Numbered from the stretch's first letter, positions 1-9,826 are shown. The stretch is 64,000 nucleotides of DNA from Gammaproteobacteria bacterium Ga0077554 (GCA_001464585.1 LNFF01000022.1:1-64000); one strand, 5' to 3'. Notes: a model not told the origin generated them from the letters alone. A program made the numbers and translations.

Positions 1-752
1 ACCCAATCGCCATATTGTCCGTGTCTCCTAGCTTTTGCGGCGTGTGGTTTTTCAAAGTCGGCACTGTTGATACGGTCAGCATCAATCAGGCAACTGAACA
101 TATATCGAACAAGCAGCCCAACCTTGAATCGGATAATTTGTTCATCGCCACGGTTTTCTCCACGTACAATTTTTCCAATGGATTCTTTGATGCCGTTAAT
201 AATCTCTTCTGGACTGTTCACTAATTCATGAAAGCGAGCCTTAACTGTATCGTCCATTTTGTCCATAGCTTCCCGAAGATGAGTGCGATCATCTGATTTT
301 CTAATTCTCCTGGTGAAGTTATCTGCCCCTAAGCTTTTAATGTCCGAAGACAAGCAATCAATCAAGCCTGAATGGTGGGATGCGATGCACAAGGCGAGTA
401 TCTGACCAACGACTTTTCCAAGCTCGCCGTGCTTAGCAAATTCTTGCCAAATTAGCTGCGCACCAGCCGTGGAATGATCTACCTTTCCTTTCTTGCTCTT
501 CGCATCAACATAATCATCTTCGTCTTGGTCGATCAAACCAACGGCCGATTTCAGATATATTTGAAACTCATCACTGTACTTGCCCAAGTCGTGAAGTAAA
601 CCGACAAGCTCACCTTGCTTCCTCATGCCTATTTTGGCGGCGAGTGATTTAGCTATTGCGGCAACGCCCAACAGATGGTTTTCAAGGCTTTGTATATCTC
701 CATCTGCCTTCCTTTGATGTGCAATGTAGGTCATCGCGTCGCTATCGTCCAT
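1..752 (-). CDS. cas3: Cas3 (partial): N-terminal HD nuclease domain, runs off the left edge
   Basis: The minus-strand frame starts at the ATG at 752 (a second in-frame ATG is at 734) and is still open at base 1, giving at least 250 residues. The visible part carries the Cas3 HD-domain signature: His in ENHLLGV near residue 26, LLHDLGKYSDEF near 52-63, DHSTAGAQ near 92-99, the ASHHSG pair near 126-127 and a late acidic site in LIDADRI near 222-228. In type I CRISPR-Cas, Cas3 nicks and degrades the DNA strand exposed by Cascade. The helicase part and other cas genes would lie to the left and cannot be seen. HDLGKY and DHSTAGA resemble subtype I-C Cas3, where cas3 is the first gene of the operon; that subtype is inference. 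Neither ATG has a good ribosome binding site. No CRISPR repeats are in the window. Confidence 0.85.
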   Translation of the reverse strand, partial: MDDSDAMTYIAHQRKADGDIQSLENHLLGVAAIAKSLAAKIGMRKQGELVGLLHDLGKYSDEFQIYLKSAVGLIDQDEDDYVDAKSKKGKVDHSTAGAQLIWQEFAKHGELGKVVGQILALCIASHHSGLIDCLSSDIKSLGADNFTRRIRKSDDRTHLREAMDKMDDTVKARFHELVNSPEEIINGIKESIGKIVRGENRGDEQIIRFKVGLLVRYMFSCLIDADRINSADFEKPHAAKARRHGQYGDW

Positions 753-889
753 TGGTTGATAGCATAGATGGGGTGCTCAATCCATTGACCAGACGTATCC
801 TGCCGAACGTGGGCCAAAAATGGGTTTCCGGGGATTTTCATAAATCACTCAACTTAAGGCTGTAGCTTTATCTATTGTTCTTTTTACCA

Positions 890-922
890 TAGGCACAGGC
901 TCAAAAGCTGAGCCTGTGCCTA
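890..922 (-). terminator. Perfect 13-bp hairpin after the WYL gene
   Basis: TAGGCACAGGCTC (890-902) and GAGCCTGTGCCTA (910-922) pair perfectly around a 7-base loop. It lies 18 bases past the WYL stop and before cas3. On the minus strand it is followed by ATGGTAAAAAG rather than a clean T tract, so it may be a partial terminator or an RNA-processing structure that sets cas3 expression relative to the regulator. Confidence 0.5.
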
Positions 923-939
923 TCCCGCGAGAAATATTT

Positions 940-1920
940 TCATAAGTCGCGGCTATATCTCGACAATGCCCCACGTAACCGCTCAATAACCTCTTTCCGC
1001 AACCCTTCCGGCCCCATCACCTCCACCTCCGCCCCGTATTTCAAAATATCCATGATCAATTCCCGTGGATCGTTGTAGGGAATCTGTAATTCATAGCTGC
1101 CATCTGGTAGAAAGTCACCCTGTTGCTGGGGATGCCAGTGTTCGTCGGCCACCCAGCGGGCGCGTTCGGGGGTGAAGCGGAGTATGGCGGTTTGTGTGGC
1201 CTGGCCTGCGAAAATTCCATAGGCGCTGGTGAAGTGGGTGTCGTTTATGTCCTCGGCTACGTTACCCGTGGTGCGGGCGTTTTGAATGCGGTCAATGGAG
1301 AAGCTGCGCAGCGCGTGTCTTTCGTGGCACCAGGCGTCTACGTACCAGTTGTCGCGGTAGTGGATGAGCCGTTGCGGTGAGATTTCGCGTTCGGTGAGTT
1401 GGTTTTTTTCGCGTCCATGGTAACGAATATGCAATCGTTTGCGTTGCATCAGGGCGCCAGCAATGGTTTGGAAGGATTCGCCGGTGATACGCCGTGCGGT
1501 GCTGTAGAGGATGTGCACGCGGTTGGGGAGTTCGCCGCTACCCAGGTGTTCAGTTGCGAGGATTGTTTCGATGCGTTTACGTAATGGGGAAAGATGCGCC
1601 TCCAATAAGCCGGGCTGGGCTTGATTCAGTAATTGCTGAACGGCGAGCAGTGCGTAAAGTTCAGAGGCATTGAACCATAGCCCGGGAAGTTCATAAGGAT
1701 GATCACCCTCTTGTGCGTAATGGTAGCCATTGGCCTCACGGCTGTATTGGATGGGTGCGCCAACAGAATCGCGCATGTCTTCAATAATGCGGTTTAAGGT
1801 AGCGCGGGAGCATTCGAGGCGTTGTTGCAAAAGCCGCCCAGACACCGGATAACGTGCGTTGTACAATTCTTTATGCAGGGCATAAATACGGTCGAAGCGA
1901 TCCATGATATTTTCAGGCAT
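940..1920 (-). CDS. WYL-domain transcriptional regulator
   Basis: 326 residues in the DeoR/YafY-like WYL order: N-terminal winged helix-turn-helix (about residues 1-65, with VSGRLLQQRLECSRATLNR), a WYL ligand-sensing domain in the middle (RDNWYVDAWCHERHALRSF, about 188-206) and a C-terminal WCX region (from about 235). WYL proteins bind DNA and sense nucleic acid or nucleotide ligands; many control CRISPR-Cas, BREX or CBASS operons. Here the gene is directly upstream of cas3 on the same strand, about 190 bases away across a hairpin, which suggests it controls the CRISPR-Cas operon leaving the left edge. It could instead serve unrelated genes. Start ATG at 1920; no second candidate is convincing. 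Confidence 0.85.
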   Translation of the reverse strand: MPENIMDRFDRIYALHKELYNARYPVSGRLLQQRLECSRATLNRIIEDMRDSVGAPIQYSREANGYHYAQEGDHPYELPGLWFNASELYALLAVQQLLNQAQPGLLEAHLSPLRKRIETILATEHLGSGELPNRVHILYSTARRITGESFQTIAGALMQRKRLHIRYHGREKNQLTEREISPQRLIHYRDNWYVDAWCHERHALRSFSIDRIQNARTTGNVAEDINDTHFTSAYGIFAGQATQTAILRFTPERARWVADEHWHPQQQGDFLPDGSYELQIPYNDPRELIMDILKYGAEVEVMGPEGLRKEVIERLRGALSRYSRDL

Positions 1921-2153
1921 CCACGCAAGTTTAAATTCCGACTTTTCACAAGTACATTATTTGTAGAAGTCTCGACTTGATCTGACACCTTGGGTCACAA
2001 CACCCGAGGTTTTGCGCAATATGCCGGCCAGCTCTGCAAAAATCGGACTCTCGCGGTTCGCGGCATGCTGAAGCTGGTTGCCTAGCGTTTCTCTAGCCAA
2101 CAGACCGCTTCAACCGGTCGCGTCAGAGAATAACAACTCAGCCAATGCAGAGA

Positions 2154-2281
2154 CATGGCAACCCATACTGTTCGCTTAACACCCCCCCGTTCGCCCTGAG
2201 CCTGTCGAAGGGCTCTGGATGCGTGGCAGGTGGTGACAGGCTCACCACGAACGGTTAAACGAACGGTATTGCATGGCAACC
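2154..2281. mobile_element. MITE-like palindrome, copy 1, with 10-bp target duplication
   Basis: A 108-bp palindromic element (2164-2271) with end repeats close to CAATACTGTTCG and an inner palindrome containing TTCGCCCTGAGCCTGTCGAA. It is bracketed by a perfect 10-bp direct repeat, CATGGCAACC, at 2154-2163 and 2272-2281, as expected for a target-site duplication. It has no coding capacity. A sister copy at 37833-37944 has different flanking duplications, so both arose by transposition. It sits in a 475-base gap between the WYL gene and the pRiA4b/SEC-C gene in which nothing else was recognised. Confidence 0.8.
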
Positions 2282-2395
2282 TCTTATGTGGCATTTAATG
2301 CTACTATCGTAGCTATTGTCGCTACAAACATCAACCGTGATCCGCTTGTTGCCGGGGTTGAGATAAACCCTGTTCTCGACCCTCTTTTTTGCTCC

Positions 2396-3880
2396 CTACT
2401 GGAGGCAACACTTCTTATACTTCTTCCCGCTGCCGCACGGGCAAGGATCATTGCGGCCGATCTTGGGAATCTCCCGGATGTACGGCGCCCAAACATCATC
2501 TGCGCCAATCCAATCAGCTTCATCCAGTTCATCTTGCTTATTCACCATGGTTTCCGCACTCCAGCGTTGCCGACGGTGTTCGATAGCTTCGGGGTCGTAA
2601 AACTGCCAGGGGTTTTTGAAGCGTTCCCATTCGGGCTGTTCATTCATCTCCCTATAGATCTTTTGCACTTCATCCGCCGAAAAGTGCACACCCCAACCCG
2701 ACTGCCGCACCGCCAGATCATCGAGCAAGGCGCGATTCCTGGCGCGCGGGAAATTCAGTAGCGTATTTCCGCAACACAGCCGTAGATCCCAGTCTTCCTG
2801 CTCGTCAGCGGCAATCCTGGCCAGCCAGTCGAGCGCATGTTCGAGTGCGGACTCGCTGCGGTGTTGTGCGGCAGCGATAACGGCATCCGTCGCGTTCGCC
2901 CGGATATACCAATCCAGGCTGCGGTCTTCGCACAGGTCACGCAATGAAGAAAAGACAGTTTCAGGTTTGTTCTGGAAGAATGCTGGCCAATACCCGGCAA
3001 GCCAATCCAGCAGATCATGATCATCCGCATGTGACATGCTCCGCATGAAGTCGATGAGCAACAGGCCTGCGCGCGCCGATGGAATCAAACCCAGGATCAT
3101 GACAGCGTGCAACAAGCGCCACCACTCACCCAATGTGGCCTCATCATCCCAGTTGTCAGCGTCACTCAGCAAACCACGCAAGAGCTCCACCATTTCGTCG
3201 CCTCGCCTGGCACATTCATCAATGACGTTGCGCGGCACGCGATCTTCGTCGTGGATCATCAACTCCAGCAATGCCGCCGAACCCATCTGGGCAAGTTGTT
3301 CATCAGCGTAGGCTGGCGCCGGAGGAATGGGGGCTATTTCGCCGCTGCCCAATGCGGCGTTGACTGCATCGGGATCAAAGGCTTCGGGATCGAAGTCTTC
3401 GTCGATCCATTCGAGCAGTTCCGCGTACTTCGGGTTTGCGGGATCGCTTAACGCTTCGAGCAGATAATCATAGCCGGGAACGCCACCGCAATCTTCGGGT
3501 GGACAAGCGCGTTCGCCGGCGAGGCAGAGGGGATAACGCGCGCCGGGTTCGGCGCTGAATATCTTTTCGATTTGGATTTCATGCTCCCAACTGTCTCCGA
3601 AATCATAGTCGTAGATGAAGGTGTCGCCTTCGATAACAATTTTATCAAGACGAATATCGCGCCCGTCTATCGTGTCATCGGGGAAATGTGGATCAGGCTC
3701 GCCGTAGCAGAATCGGCCAACACGAAAGCCATACAAATGCGAATTACTCCAGCCCATCACTATTTGAAGGACATCATGGAGCTTCCCAAGATTGATATCA
3801 CCCTTGACCTGGATTCGCCGCCAGATGGGCGGGTGGCTGTGCTGCAGCGTCACTTTTATTTGATAGATATTTTGGCTCAT
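2396..3880 (-). CDS. pRiA4b ORF-3-like / SEC-C motif protein
   Basis: 494 residues. Residues 1 to about 165 are a pRiA4b ORF-3-like domain ([54 protein letters not shown]). A helical middle region, DUF1186-like, follows. The last 20 residues are a zinc-binding SEC-C motif ([18 protein letters not shown]). The start was placed at the ATG at 3880 because GGAGGAGAAC precedes it and the conserved domain begins immediately; the frame is open further upstream but without homology. pRiA4b proteins are often plasmid- or transposon-borne and have no settled function. SEC-C motifs bind zinc and, in SecA, SecB and ribosomes. Role unknown. Confidence 0.8.
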   Translation of the reverse strand: MSQNIYQIKVTLQHSHPPIWRRIQVKGDINLGKLHDVLQIVMGWSNSHLYGFRVGRFCYGEPDPHFPDDTIDGRDIRLDKIVIEGDTFIYDYDFGDSWEHEIQIEKIFSAEPGARYPLCLAGERACPPEDCGGVPGYDYLLEALSDPANPKYAELLEWIDEDFDPEAFDPDAVNAALGSGEIAPIPPAPAYADEQLAQMGSAALLELMIHDEDRVPRNVIDECARRGDEMVELLRGLLSDADNWDDEATLGEWWRLLHAVMILGLIPSARAGLLLIDFMRSMSHADDHDLLDWLAGYWPAFFQNKPETVFSSLRDLCEDRSLDWYIRANATDAVIAAAQHRSESALEHALDWLARIAADEQEDWDLRLCCGNTLLNFPRARNRALLDDLAVRQSGWGVHFSADEVQKIYREMNEQPEWERFKNPWQFYDPEAIEHRRQRWSAETMVNKQDELDEADWIGADDVWAPYIREIPKIGRNDPCPCGSGKKYKKCCLQ

Positions 3881-3920
3881 GTTCTCCTCTCCTCCACTTC
3901 TTGTGTAGTCTTGCAATCCA

Positions 3921-4451
3921 TTACTCCCCACCGCTCTCCTCACCAAACAACTCTTTCTTAAAACCAAAATCGCGCATGTTTTTAATGTGCATCGGGTACA
4001 AGATGCCGTCCAGGTGATCACATTCGTGCTGCACTACGCGGGCGTGAAAGCCGTGGACTTCGCGTTGAAAGTGCGTGCCGTGCTGGTCAAAGCCGGAGTA
4101 ACGTAAGTGGGTATAACGCGGCACCAGGCCGCGCATGCCGGGAACGCTCAGGCAACCTTCCCAGCCGTCTTCCATGATGTCAGTCAATGGCTCAAGCACC
4201 GGGTTAATCAGTATGGTGGTGGGCACCGGTTCCATGTCGGGATAACGCGGGTTTTTATCAATGCCGAAAATCACTACACGTTTGCTGATGCCAATTTGTG
4301 GCGCGGCCAAGCCTGCCCCGTTTAAGGCGGCCATGGTGTCAAACATGTCGTCAATCAGTGCCCGCAGTGCGGAGCCGTGAAAGTCGGTGATAGGTTCAGA
4401 GACGCGCCACAACAGGGGGGCGCCCATGCGTAATACTTCGTGTATTGCCAT
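3921..4451 (-). CDS. def: Peptide deformylase
   Basis: 176 residues with all three deformylase motifs: [10 protein letters not shown] (45-54), EGCLSVPG (98-105, metal ligand Cys100) and QHECDHLDG (141-149, metal ligands in HECDH). The enzyme removes the N-formyl group from nascent proteins using Fe2+ or Zn2+. It lacks the usual partner fmt next door; its neighbours are the SEC-C protein 40 bases downstream and fba upstream, so it may be a second deformylase of the genome. Length is normal for the family. The short acidic tail (FGEESGGE) is unremarkable. Confidence 0.95.
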   Translation of the reverse strand: MAIHEVLRMGAPLLWRVSEPITDFHGSALRALIDDMFDTMAALNGAGLAAPQIGISKRVVIFGIDKNPRYPDMEPVPTTILINPVLEPLTDIMEDGWEGCLSVPGMRGLVPRYTHLRYSGFDQHGTHFQREVHGFHARVVQHECDHLDGILYPMHIKNMRDFGFKKELFGEESGGE

Positions 4452-4492
4452 AATGGTTCTTTAACGTAAATTTGGGAGCATGTTTAATCGCA

Positions 4493-4520
4493 AAGATTTC
4501 TCGCTACGCTCGAAATGACA
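4493..4520. repeat. Half copy of the TGTCATTTCGA palindromic repeat
   Basis: This segment ends in GCTCGAAATGACA, the right arm of the palindromic repeat family seen complete at 5760, 8546, 9827, 15643 and 61641. The left arm is missing, so this is a decayed or solitary arm between def and fba. Confidence 0.6.
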
Positions 4521-4548
4521 ATTCATCTTTTCTCAAACGCCTGAAACA

Positions 4549-4576
4549 AGAAAGGCAGGGTTGCCCCCGCCTTTCT
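4549..4576 (-). terminator. fba terminator
   Basis: AGAAAGGC (4549-4556) pairs with GCCTTTCT (4569-4576), extended inside by GG/CC pairs. Read on the minus strand the stem is followed by TGTTT. It lies 28 bases past the fba stop and would end the tkt-to-fba transcript. Confidence 0.7.
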
Positions 4577-4603
4577 GTTTACTGACTTGTTGCTACACCC
4601 GCG

Positions 4604-5668
4604 TTATTTTACGCGCGGATCAAGTGAGCCTTTGACGTAACGCTTGACCATGTCTTCCAGGTTGATCGGTTTGATCTTGGACGCATTGCCTGCGGTGCCA
4701 AAAGCTTCATAACGGATTTTACAGATTTCCTGCATGGCCTTGGTGGACGCCTTGAAGAATTTGCGTGGGTCAAATTCCTTGGGGTTGTCGCCCATGGCTT
4801 TGCGCATGGCGCCGGTGGCGGACAGGCGCAGGTCGGTGTCGATGTTAACTTTGCGCACGCCGTGCTTGATGCCTTCCTGAATTTCTGACAGTGGCACGCC
4901 GTAGGTTTCGCCGATATCACCGCCGTATTGATGAATGATCTTCAGCCATTCCTGGGGTACGGATGATGAGCCGTGCATGACCAGGTGGGTGTCGGGGATG
5001 CGTGCATGGATTTCCTTGATGCGGCCGATGGCCAGGATGTCGCCAGTGGGCGGACGGGTAAACTTGTACGCGCCGTGGCTGGTGCCAATGGCGATAGCCA
5101 GCGCGTCTACCTTGGTCGCCTTAACAAACTGTGCGGCTTCCTCGGGGTCGGTGAGCAGCATGGAATGATCCATTTTGCCTTCGGCGCCGCTACCATCTTC
5201 TTCGCCAGCCATGCCGGTTTCCAGAGAACCCAGGCAACCCAGTTCGCCTTCTACGGAAACACCGCAGGCATGTGCAATTTCAGCAACCCGGCGCGTGATG
5301 TCGGCATTGTATTCATACGATGCCGGGGTCTTGGCATCTTCTTTCAGGGAACCGTCCATCATCACGGAAGTGAAGCCGCTCTGAATTGAACGCAGGCACA
5401 CTGCGGCAGACGCACCGTGATCCTGATGCACAACAATCGGGATATTGGGATACATCTCAACCGCTGCCAGCATCAGGTGACGCAGGAAGGGTTCGCCAGC
5501 ATAAGAGCGGGCGCCCGCAGAGGCTTGCAGAATCACCGGGCTGTCGGTTTCAGCGGCCGCCTGCATGATGGACTGCACCTGCTCCAGGTTGTTAACGTTA
5601 AACGCAGGTACACCATAACCATACTCAGCAGCATGATCCAAAAGTTGGCGCAGGGATATTAAAGCCAT
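4604..5668 (-). CDS. fba: Class II fructose-1,6-bisphosphate aldolase
   Basis: 354 residues, full length for the long class II (CbbA/FbaA-like) proteobacterial form. It joins or splits fructose-1,6-bisphosphate, and in Calvin-cycle organisms also handles sedoheptulose-1,7-bisphosphate. Visible signatures are GVPAFNVNN near the N terminus, HQDHG (Zn ligand region, about residue 82), [18 protein letters not shown] and VMHGSSSVP (Zn and phosphate binding), and KVNIDTDLR. It is the last gene of the tkt-gap-pgk-pyk-fba run and is followed by a terminator. ATG at 5668 has AGGAGATTATC upstream. Confidence 0.95.
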   Translation of the reverse strand: MALISLRQLLDHAAEYGYGVPAFNVNNLEQVQSIMQAAAETDSPVILQASAGARSYAGEPFLRHLMLAAVEMYPNIPIVVHQDHGASAAVCLRSIQSGFTSVMMDGSLKEDAKTPASYEYNADITRRVAEIAHACGVSVEGELGCLGSLETGMAGEEDGSGAEGKMDHSMLLTDPEEAAQFVKATKVDALAIAIGTSHGAYKFTRPPTGDILAIGRIKEIHARIPDTHLVMHGSSSVPQEWLKIIHQYGGDIGETYGVPLSEIQEGIKHGVRKVNIDTDLRLSATGAMRKAMGDNPKEFDPRKFFKASTKAMQEICKIRYEAFGTAGNASKIKPINLEDMVKRYVKGSLDPRVK

Positions 5669-5759
5669 GATAATCTCCTCTTACAGTTTCTATTAAAGTT
5701 AAAAGTCTAAAAAAATCGGTAGTGCAAATTTGATGCACTCGTAAAAAGTCAAAAAAGTC

Positions 5760-5817
5760 TGTCATTTCGACCAGCGGGAGAAATCCTGAAAGATCCCTCA
5801 CTACGTTCGGGATGACA
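5760..5817. repeat. TGTCATTTCGA palindromic repeat (short copy)
   Basis: A 58-bp imperfect palindrome between TGTCATTTCGACCAGCGGG and TTCGGGATGACA, in the gap between pyk and fba. It is the shortest complete member of a family of at least five full copies, all between genes of the same direction. Confidence 0.75.
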
Positions 5818-5843
5818 GCTATTTTTTACGTTCGAGACATGGA

Positions 5844-7289
5844 TTAATTCTGTGGAGTCACCATATCACCCACACGCACAATCTTCATGGCGTTGGTGCC
5901 GCCATGCACGCCCATCAAATCACCTTTGGTGATGATAACCAGATCGCCATCACGCACCGCACCGCGCCGCACCAGCTCATCTACGGCTTCCATATTCACT
6001 TGCGCATGGTCGGTGGTTTTCACGTCAAAATTAATCGGGTACACACCACGGTACAGCGTCACCTTTCTGCGTGTTTCCACTTGCGGGGTGAGCGCATAAA
6101 TGGGAATGCCTGAACTGATGCGCGACATCCACAAGGGCGTTGAGCCAGACTCGGTAAGCGCCGCAATGGCTGTCACACCCAGGTGATTTGCGGTGTACAT
6201 GCACGCCATGGCAATCGCCTCGTCAATGCGCCCAAAGTGCGTATTCAAGCGGTGATCCGACGTCATCGCTGAGGGTTGCTTTTCAGCTTCCAGGCAAATA
6301 CGCCCCATGGCCGCCACCGCTTTGGCCGGGTATTTACCGCTGGCGCTTTCTGCCGACAGCATCACCGCATCCGTACCGTCCAGCACGGCGTTGGCAACGT
6401 CAAACACTTCCGCACGCGTTGGGATAGGATTTTCAATCATCGACTCCATCATTTGCGTGGCGGTAATCACCACGCGGTTCATGGAACGCGCCAGCTTGAT
6501 AATGCGCTTTTGCACGGCCGGCAATTCGGCATCGCCAATTTCTACGCCCAGATCACCGCGCGCCACCATCACGGCATCTGACGCCGCGATAATTTCTTCG
6601 AGATTCTCAATCGCTTCGGCGCGTTCGATTTTCGCAACGATGTCGCCGTGCCCGCCCGCCTCGCGCAACAGCGTGCGTGCGTAGTGAATGTCTGCGGCGC
6701 TGCGCGGAAAAGACACCGCCAGATAATCCGCCTGCATTTCTGCGGCAAGCACAATATCGGCACGGTCTTTATCGGTAATCGCAGCGGCTGACAAGCCTCC
6801 ACCCTGACGATTGATGCCCTTGTTATTGGAAAGCGCACCGCCCACGGTGACCTGGCAGATAATCTGCTCATCGGCCACCTCTTCTACCCACAATACAATA
6901 CGACCATCATCCAGCAGCAACACGTCGCCACGGCTGACATCGTTGGGCAGGTTTTTGTAAGTGATGCCGACGCGCTCTGCGGTGCCATCAAGCACTCCAC
7001 AACGCGCATCCAGAATAAATTTCGCGCCTTCCTGCAGGATGACCTTGCCTTCACGGAAACGGTCAATGCGAATTTTCGGCCCCTGCAGGTCGGCTAACAC
7101 ACCGACCTGACGGCCATAGGCGACAGCGCGATTACGCACCGCCTCGGCACGCCTTCTATGATCTTGCGCGGCGCCATGAGAAAGGTTGAGCCGCACAACA
7201 TCCACACCTGCTTCAATAATACCATCCAGCACCAGGGGATCGTCAGTGGCAGGTCCCACGGTTGCAACTATTTTGGTTCTTCTTAGCAT
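5844..7289 (-). CDS. pyk: Pyruvate kinase
   Basis: 481 residues. It converts phosphoenolpyruvate and ADP to pyruvate and ATP. Signatures: RRTKIVATVGPA at the N terminus, RLNLSHG (substrate and K+ site), LADLQGPKIR, the active-site segment IVAKIERAEAIENL, VMVARGDLGVEIG, ITATQMMESMIENPIPTRAE and DAVMLSAESASGKYP. A C-terminal domain follows from about residue 345. It lies between pgk and fba in the same direction with short gaps, consistent with a single transcript. Start ATG at 7289. Confidence 0.96.
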   Translation of the reverse strand: MLRRTKIVATVGPATDDPLVLDGIIEAGVDVVRLNLSHGAAQDHRRRAEAVRNRAVAYGRQVGVLADLQGPKIRIDRFREGKVILQEGAKFILDARCGVLDGTAERVGITYKNLPNDVSRGDVLLLDDGRIVLWVEEVADEQIICQVTVGGALSNNKGINRQGGGLSAAAITDKDRADIVLAAEMQADYLAVSFPRSAADIHYARTLLREAGGHGDIVAKIERAEAIENLEEIIAASDAVMVARGDLGVEIGDAELPAVQKRIIKLARSMNRVVITATQMMESMIENPIPTRAEVFDVANAVLDGTDAVMLSAESASGKYPAKAVAAMGRICLEAEKQPSAMTSDHRLNTHFGRIDEAIAMACMYTANHLGVTAIAALTESGSTPLWMSRISSGIPIYALTPQVETRRKVTLYRGVYPINFDVKTTDHAQVNMEAVDELVRRGAVRDGDLVIITKGDLMGVHGGTNAMKIVRVGDMVTPQN

Positions 7290-7337
7290 TTTTCCATTTC
7301 AGTTTTTTATAAATATTGGAGGAACAGCAGAACCGAA

Positions 7338-8516
7338 TTATTTTTTGGCGCGCTCTTCCAGAATCGCCACCGCCGGGAGTTTCTTGCCTTCAAGAAATTC
7401 CAGAAAAGCCCCGCCGCCCGTAGAGATATAAGAAATCCTGTCGGCGATATTGTATTTGGCGATAGCCGCCAGTGTATCACCTCCACCCGCAATCGAAAAC
7501 GCCGGACTTTCGGCGATCGCCATGGCCAGCCTGCGGGTTCCTTCGCCAAACTGGTCAAATTCGAACACACCCACCGGGCCGTTCCAGACAATCGTACCGG
7601 CTTTTTTCAGAATTTCGGCAAAGGCTTCAGAAGTCTGCGGGCCAATATCAAAAATCATGTCGCCACTGCTTACGGCATCCACCTTCTTCAGGGTGGCCTT
7701 GGCGGTTTCGGAGAATTCACTGCCCACCACCACATCGGTCGGCACCGGAATGGCCGAGTTACGCTTCTTGGCCTGTTCGGTCAAACGCTTGGCTTCGGGG
7801 ATCAAATCCTTTTCGCTCAATGATTTGCCCACACTATGCCCAGCCGCTTCGATGAAAGTATTGGCAATGCCGCCACCGACAATTAACTGATCAACCACTT
7901 TGGACAAGGATTCCAGCACAGTGAGTTTGGTAGATACCTTGGAGCCACCCACAATCGCCACCAGCGGACGTTTGGGGTTGAGCAACGCTTTGCCCAAAGC
8001 TTCCAGCTCCGTCGCCAGCAGTGGACCAGCGCAGGCTACAGGAGCGTATTTGGCTACGCCGTGGGTAGAGGCTTCGGCGCGGTGCGCCGTGCCAAACGCG
8101 TCCATCACGAACACATCGCACAGCGCAGCGTATTGTTTGGCAAGCTCATCGCTGTTTTTCTTTTCGCCTTTGTTAAAGCGCACGTTTTCAAAGACCACCA
8201 CTTCACCCGGCGCAACATTCACGCCGTTCAGGTAATCTTTTACCAGACGCACCGGCTTGCCGAGCAGTTTTGAAATATGATCCGCCACGGGCTGCATGGA
8301 ATTTTCTTCGCTGTAAATTCCTTCTTCAGGACGGCCCAGGTGGGACATTACCATCACCTTGGCGCCAGCCTTCATGGCACGTTCAATGGTTGGCAGTGAA
8401 GCGCGAATGCGTGTGTCATCCGCAATTTTGCCGTTTTTCAAGGGCACATTCAGGTCTTCGCGGATCAACACCCGCTTGCCAGCAAGATCAAGATCAGTCA
8501 TTTTAATAACAGACAT
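7338..8516 (-). CDS. pgk: Phosphoglycerate kinase
   Basis: 392 residues. It interconverts 1,3-bisphosphoglycerate/ADP and 3-phosphoglycerate/ATP and runs toward 1,3-bisphosphoglycerate in the Calvin cycle. Signatures: [16 protein letters not shown] at the N terminus, [34 protein letters not shown], the hinge [12 protein letters not shown] and, near the C terminus, the nucleotide-binding [13 protein letters not shown]. Length is typical. It is 49 bases upstream of pyk, and a 118-bp palindromic repeat fills the gap to gap. Confidence 0.97.
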   Translation of the reverse strand: MSVIKMTDLDLAGKRVLIREDLNVPLKNGKIADDTRIRASLPTIERAMKAGAKVMVMSHLGRPEEGIYSEENSMQPVADHISKLLGKPVRLVKDYLNGVNVAPGEVVVFENVRFNKGEKKNSDELAKQYAALCDVFVMDAFGTAHRAEASTHGVAKYAPVACAGPLLATELEALGKALLNPKRPLVAIVGGSKVSTKLTVLESLSKVVDQLIVGGGIANTFIEAAGHSVGKSLSEKDLIPEAKRLTEQAKKRNSAIPVPTDVVVGSEFSETAKATLKKVDAVSSGDMIFDIGPQTSEAFAEILKKAGTIVWNGPVGVFEFDQFGEGTRRLAMAIAESPAFSIAGGGDTLAAIAKYNIADRISYISTGGGAFLEFLEGKKLPAVAILEERAKK

Positions 8517-8545
8517 GGTTTTTCCTTTTAAAGGTCATAAAAGCC

Positions 8546-8663
8546 TGTCATTTCGACCAGCGGGAGAAATCCTTGTCTCAAGTCTCGAGTCTCGAACGAA
8601 GTGAGAGAACTTGAGAGAACTTTGAGAGATCTTCCAGGATTTCTCCCGCTGGTCGAAATGACA
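8546..8663. repeat. TGTCATTTCGA palindromic repeat (long copy)
   Basis: A 118-bp element whose arms, TGTCATTTCGACCAGCGGG at the left and CCCGCTGGTCGAAATGACA at the right, are exact reverse complements. The interior (TCTCGAGTCTCGAACGAA and nearby) is related to the copies at 9827 and 61641. It fills most of the gap between gap and pgk and would fold into a long stem in the mRNA. Confidence 0.85.
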
Positions 8664-8680
8664 TTAATATCCGCCAAAAA

Positions 8681-9697
8681 TTACTTTGATACCTTCATCA
8701 AGGCAACGGTGGTGTCCAGCATGCGATTGGAGAAGCCCCACTCGTTGTCATACCAGGCCAGTACTTTAACCAGCGTGCCATCAATCACCTTGGTGAGTGT
8801 GGCATCGAAGGTTGAAGACGCCGGGTCGTGATTAAAATCCACAGATACCAGTGGCTTGTCATTGTAGTTAAGAATGCCCTTCAACTCACCCTGAGACGCA
8901 TCCCGCAGAATCGCGTTGATTTCATCCACAGAGGTCTTGCGCGCGGCAGTGAACGTCAGATCAACCAGCGACACGTTGATAGTCGGTACGCGCACTGCAA
9001 ATCCGTCCAGCTTGCCTTGCAGTTCCGGCATGACCAGACCCACGGCAGCGGCCGCGCCAGTCTTGGTGGGAATCTGTGACTGCGTCGCAGAACGCGCACG
9101 GCGCAAATCGCTGTGATATACGTCGGTGAGCACCTGGTCATTGGTGTAAGAATGAATAGTGGTCATCAAGCCATTCACAATACCGATCTTGTCGCACAGC
9201 GGCTTGACCAGCGGTGCCAGACAGTTGGTGGTGCAGGAAGCATTGGAGATCACGGTGTCGGTAGCTTTCAAAACCTTGTGGTTCACGCCATAAACAATGG
9301 TGGCGTCCACATCGTTACCGCCGGGCGCGGAAATGATGACCTTTTTGGCGCCTGCGGCAAGATGTGCAGAGGCCTTGGCCTTGCTGGTGAAAATGCCGGT
9401 ACACTCATGCACCACGTCTACACCCAGCTCGCCCCAAGGCAGCTTGGACGGATCACGCTCGGCGAACACGCGAATCTTGTCACCGTTCACGACCATGTAA
9501 TTGCCGTCCACTTCTACAGTGCCTGGAAACTTGCCATGCACGGTGTCATAGCGCGTTAAATACGCGTTGGTTTCGGCATTGCCCAAATCATTCACGGCAA
9601 CGATCTGGATTTCCTTGTTACGCCCTGCTTCATACAGCGCGCGCAACACATTACGTCCAATACGGCCGTAACCATTAATTGCAACCTTGATAGCCAT
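8681..9697 (-). CDS. gap: Glyceraldehyde-3-phosphate dehydrogenase, type I
   Basis: 338 residues. The Rossmann NAD(P)-binding motif is at the N terminus ([15 protein letters not shown]) and the catalytic segment [12 protein letters not shown], with the nucleophilic Cys, is near residue 155, followed by HSYTNDQ. The C-terminal [12 protein letters not shown] is also present. It links glyceraldehyde-3-phosphate and 1,3-bisphosphoglycerate in glycolysis and, with NADPH, in the Calvin cycle. It lies between tkt and pgk in the same direction, with palindromic repeats in both gaps. The ATG at 9697 is preceded by GGGAGGTAATTAGAGT. Confidence 0.97.
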   Translation of the reverse strand: MAIKVAINGYGRIGRNVLRALYEAGRNKEIQIVAVNDLGNAETNAYLTRYDTVHGKFPGTVEVDGNYMVVNGDKIRVFAERDPSKLPWGELGVDVVHECTGIFTSKAKASAHLAAGAKKVIISAPGGNDVDATIVYGVNHKVLKATDTVISNASCTTNCLAPLVKPLCDKIGIVNGLMTTIHSYTNDQVLTDVYHSDLRRARSATQSQIPTKTGAAAAVGLVMPELQGKLDGFAVRVPTINVSLVDLTFTAARKTSVDEINAILRDASQGELKGILNYNDKPLVSVDFNHDPASSTFDATLTKVIDGTLVKVLAWYDNEWGFSNRMLDTTVALMKVSK

Positions 9698-9826
9698 ACT
9701 CTAATTACCTCCCAAAGATTAACGAAAAAACTTTTTTGAATCTTCCGAAGATGCGCTCACCATGAATCAGGAAGGCATCAATTCAGAGATTCTTTGTTGA
9801 AAATTACAAGCCACTGGGTCTTTCCA

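Noticed and set aside
756-940. CRISPR repeat-spacer array beside cas3
   Set aside because: Only a single 33-base hairpin is present; no regularly spaced repeats were seen.
2273-2761. 162-codon plus-strand frame opposite the SEC-C gene
   Set aside because: Shadow of the minus-strand gene, which has clear domains and a Shine-Dalgarno sequence.
8546-8663. Target-site duplication around the TGTCATTTCGA palindromes
   Set aside because: Flanks of the copies at 8546 and 15643 were compared and no direct repeat of more than a few bases was found, unlike the CAATACTGTTCG family.
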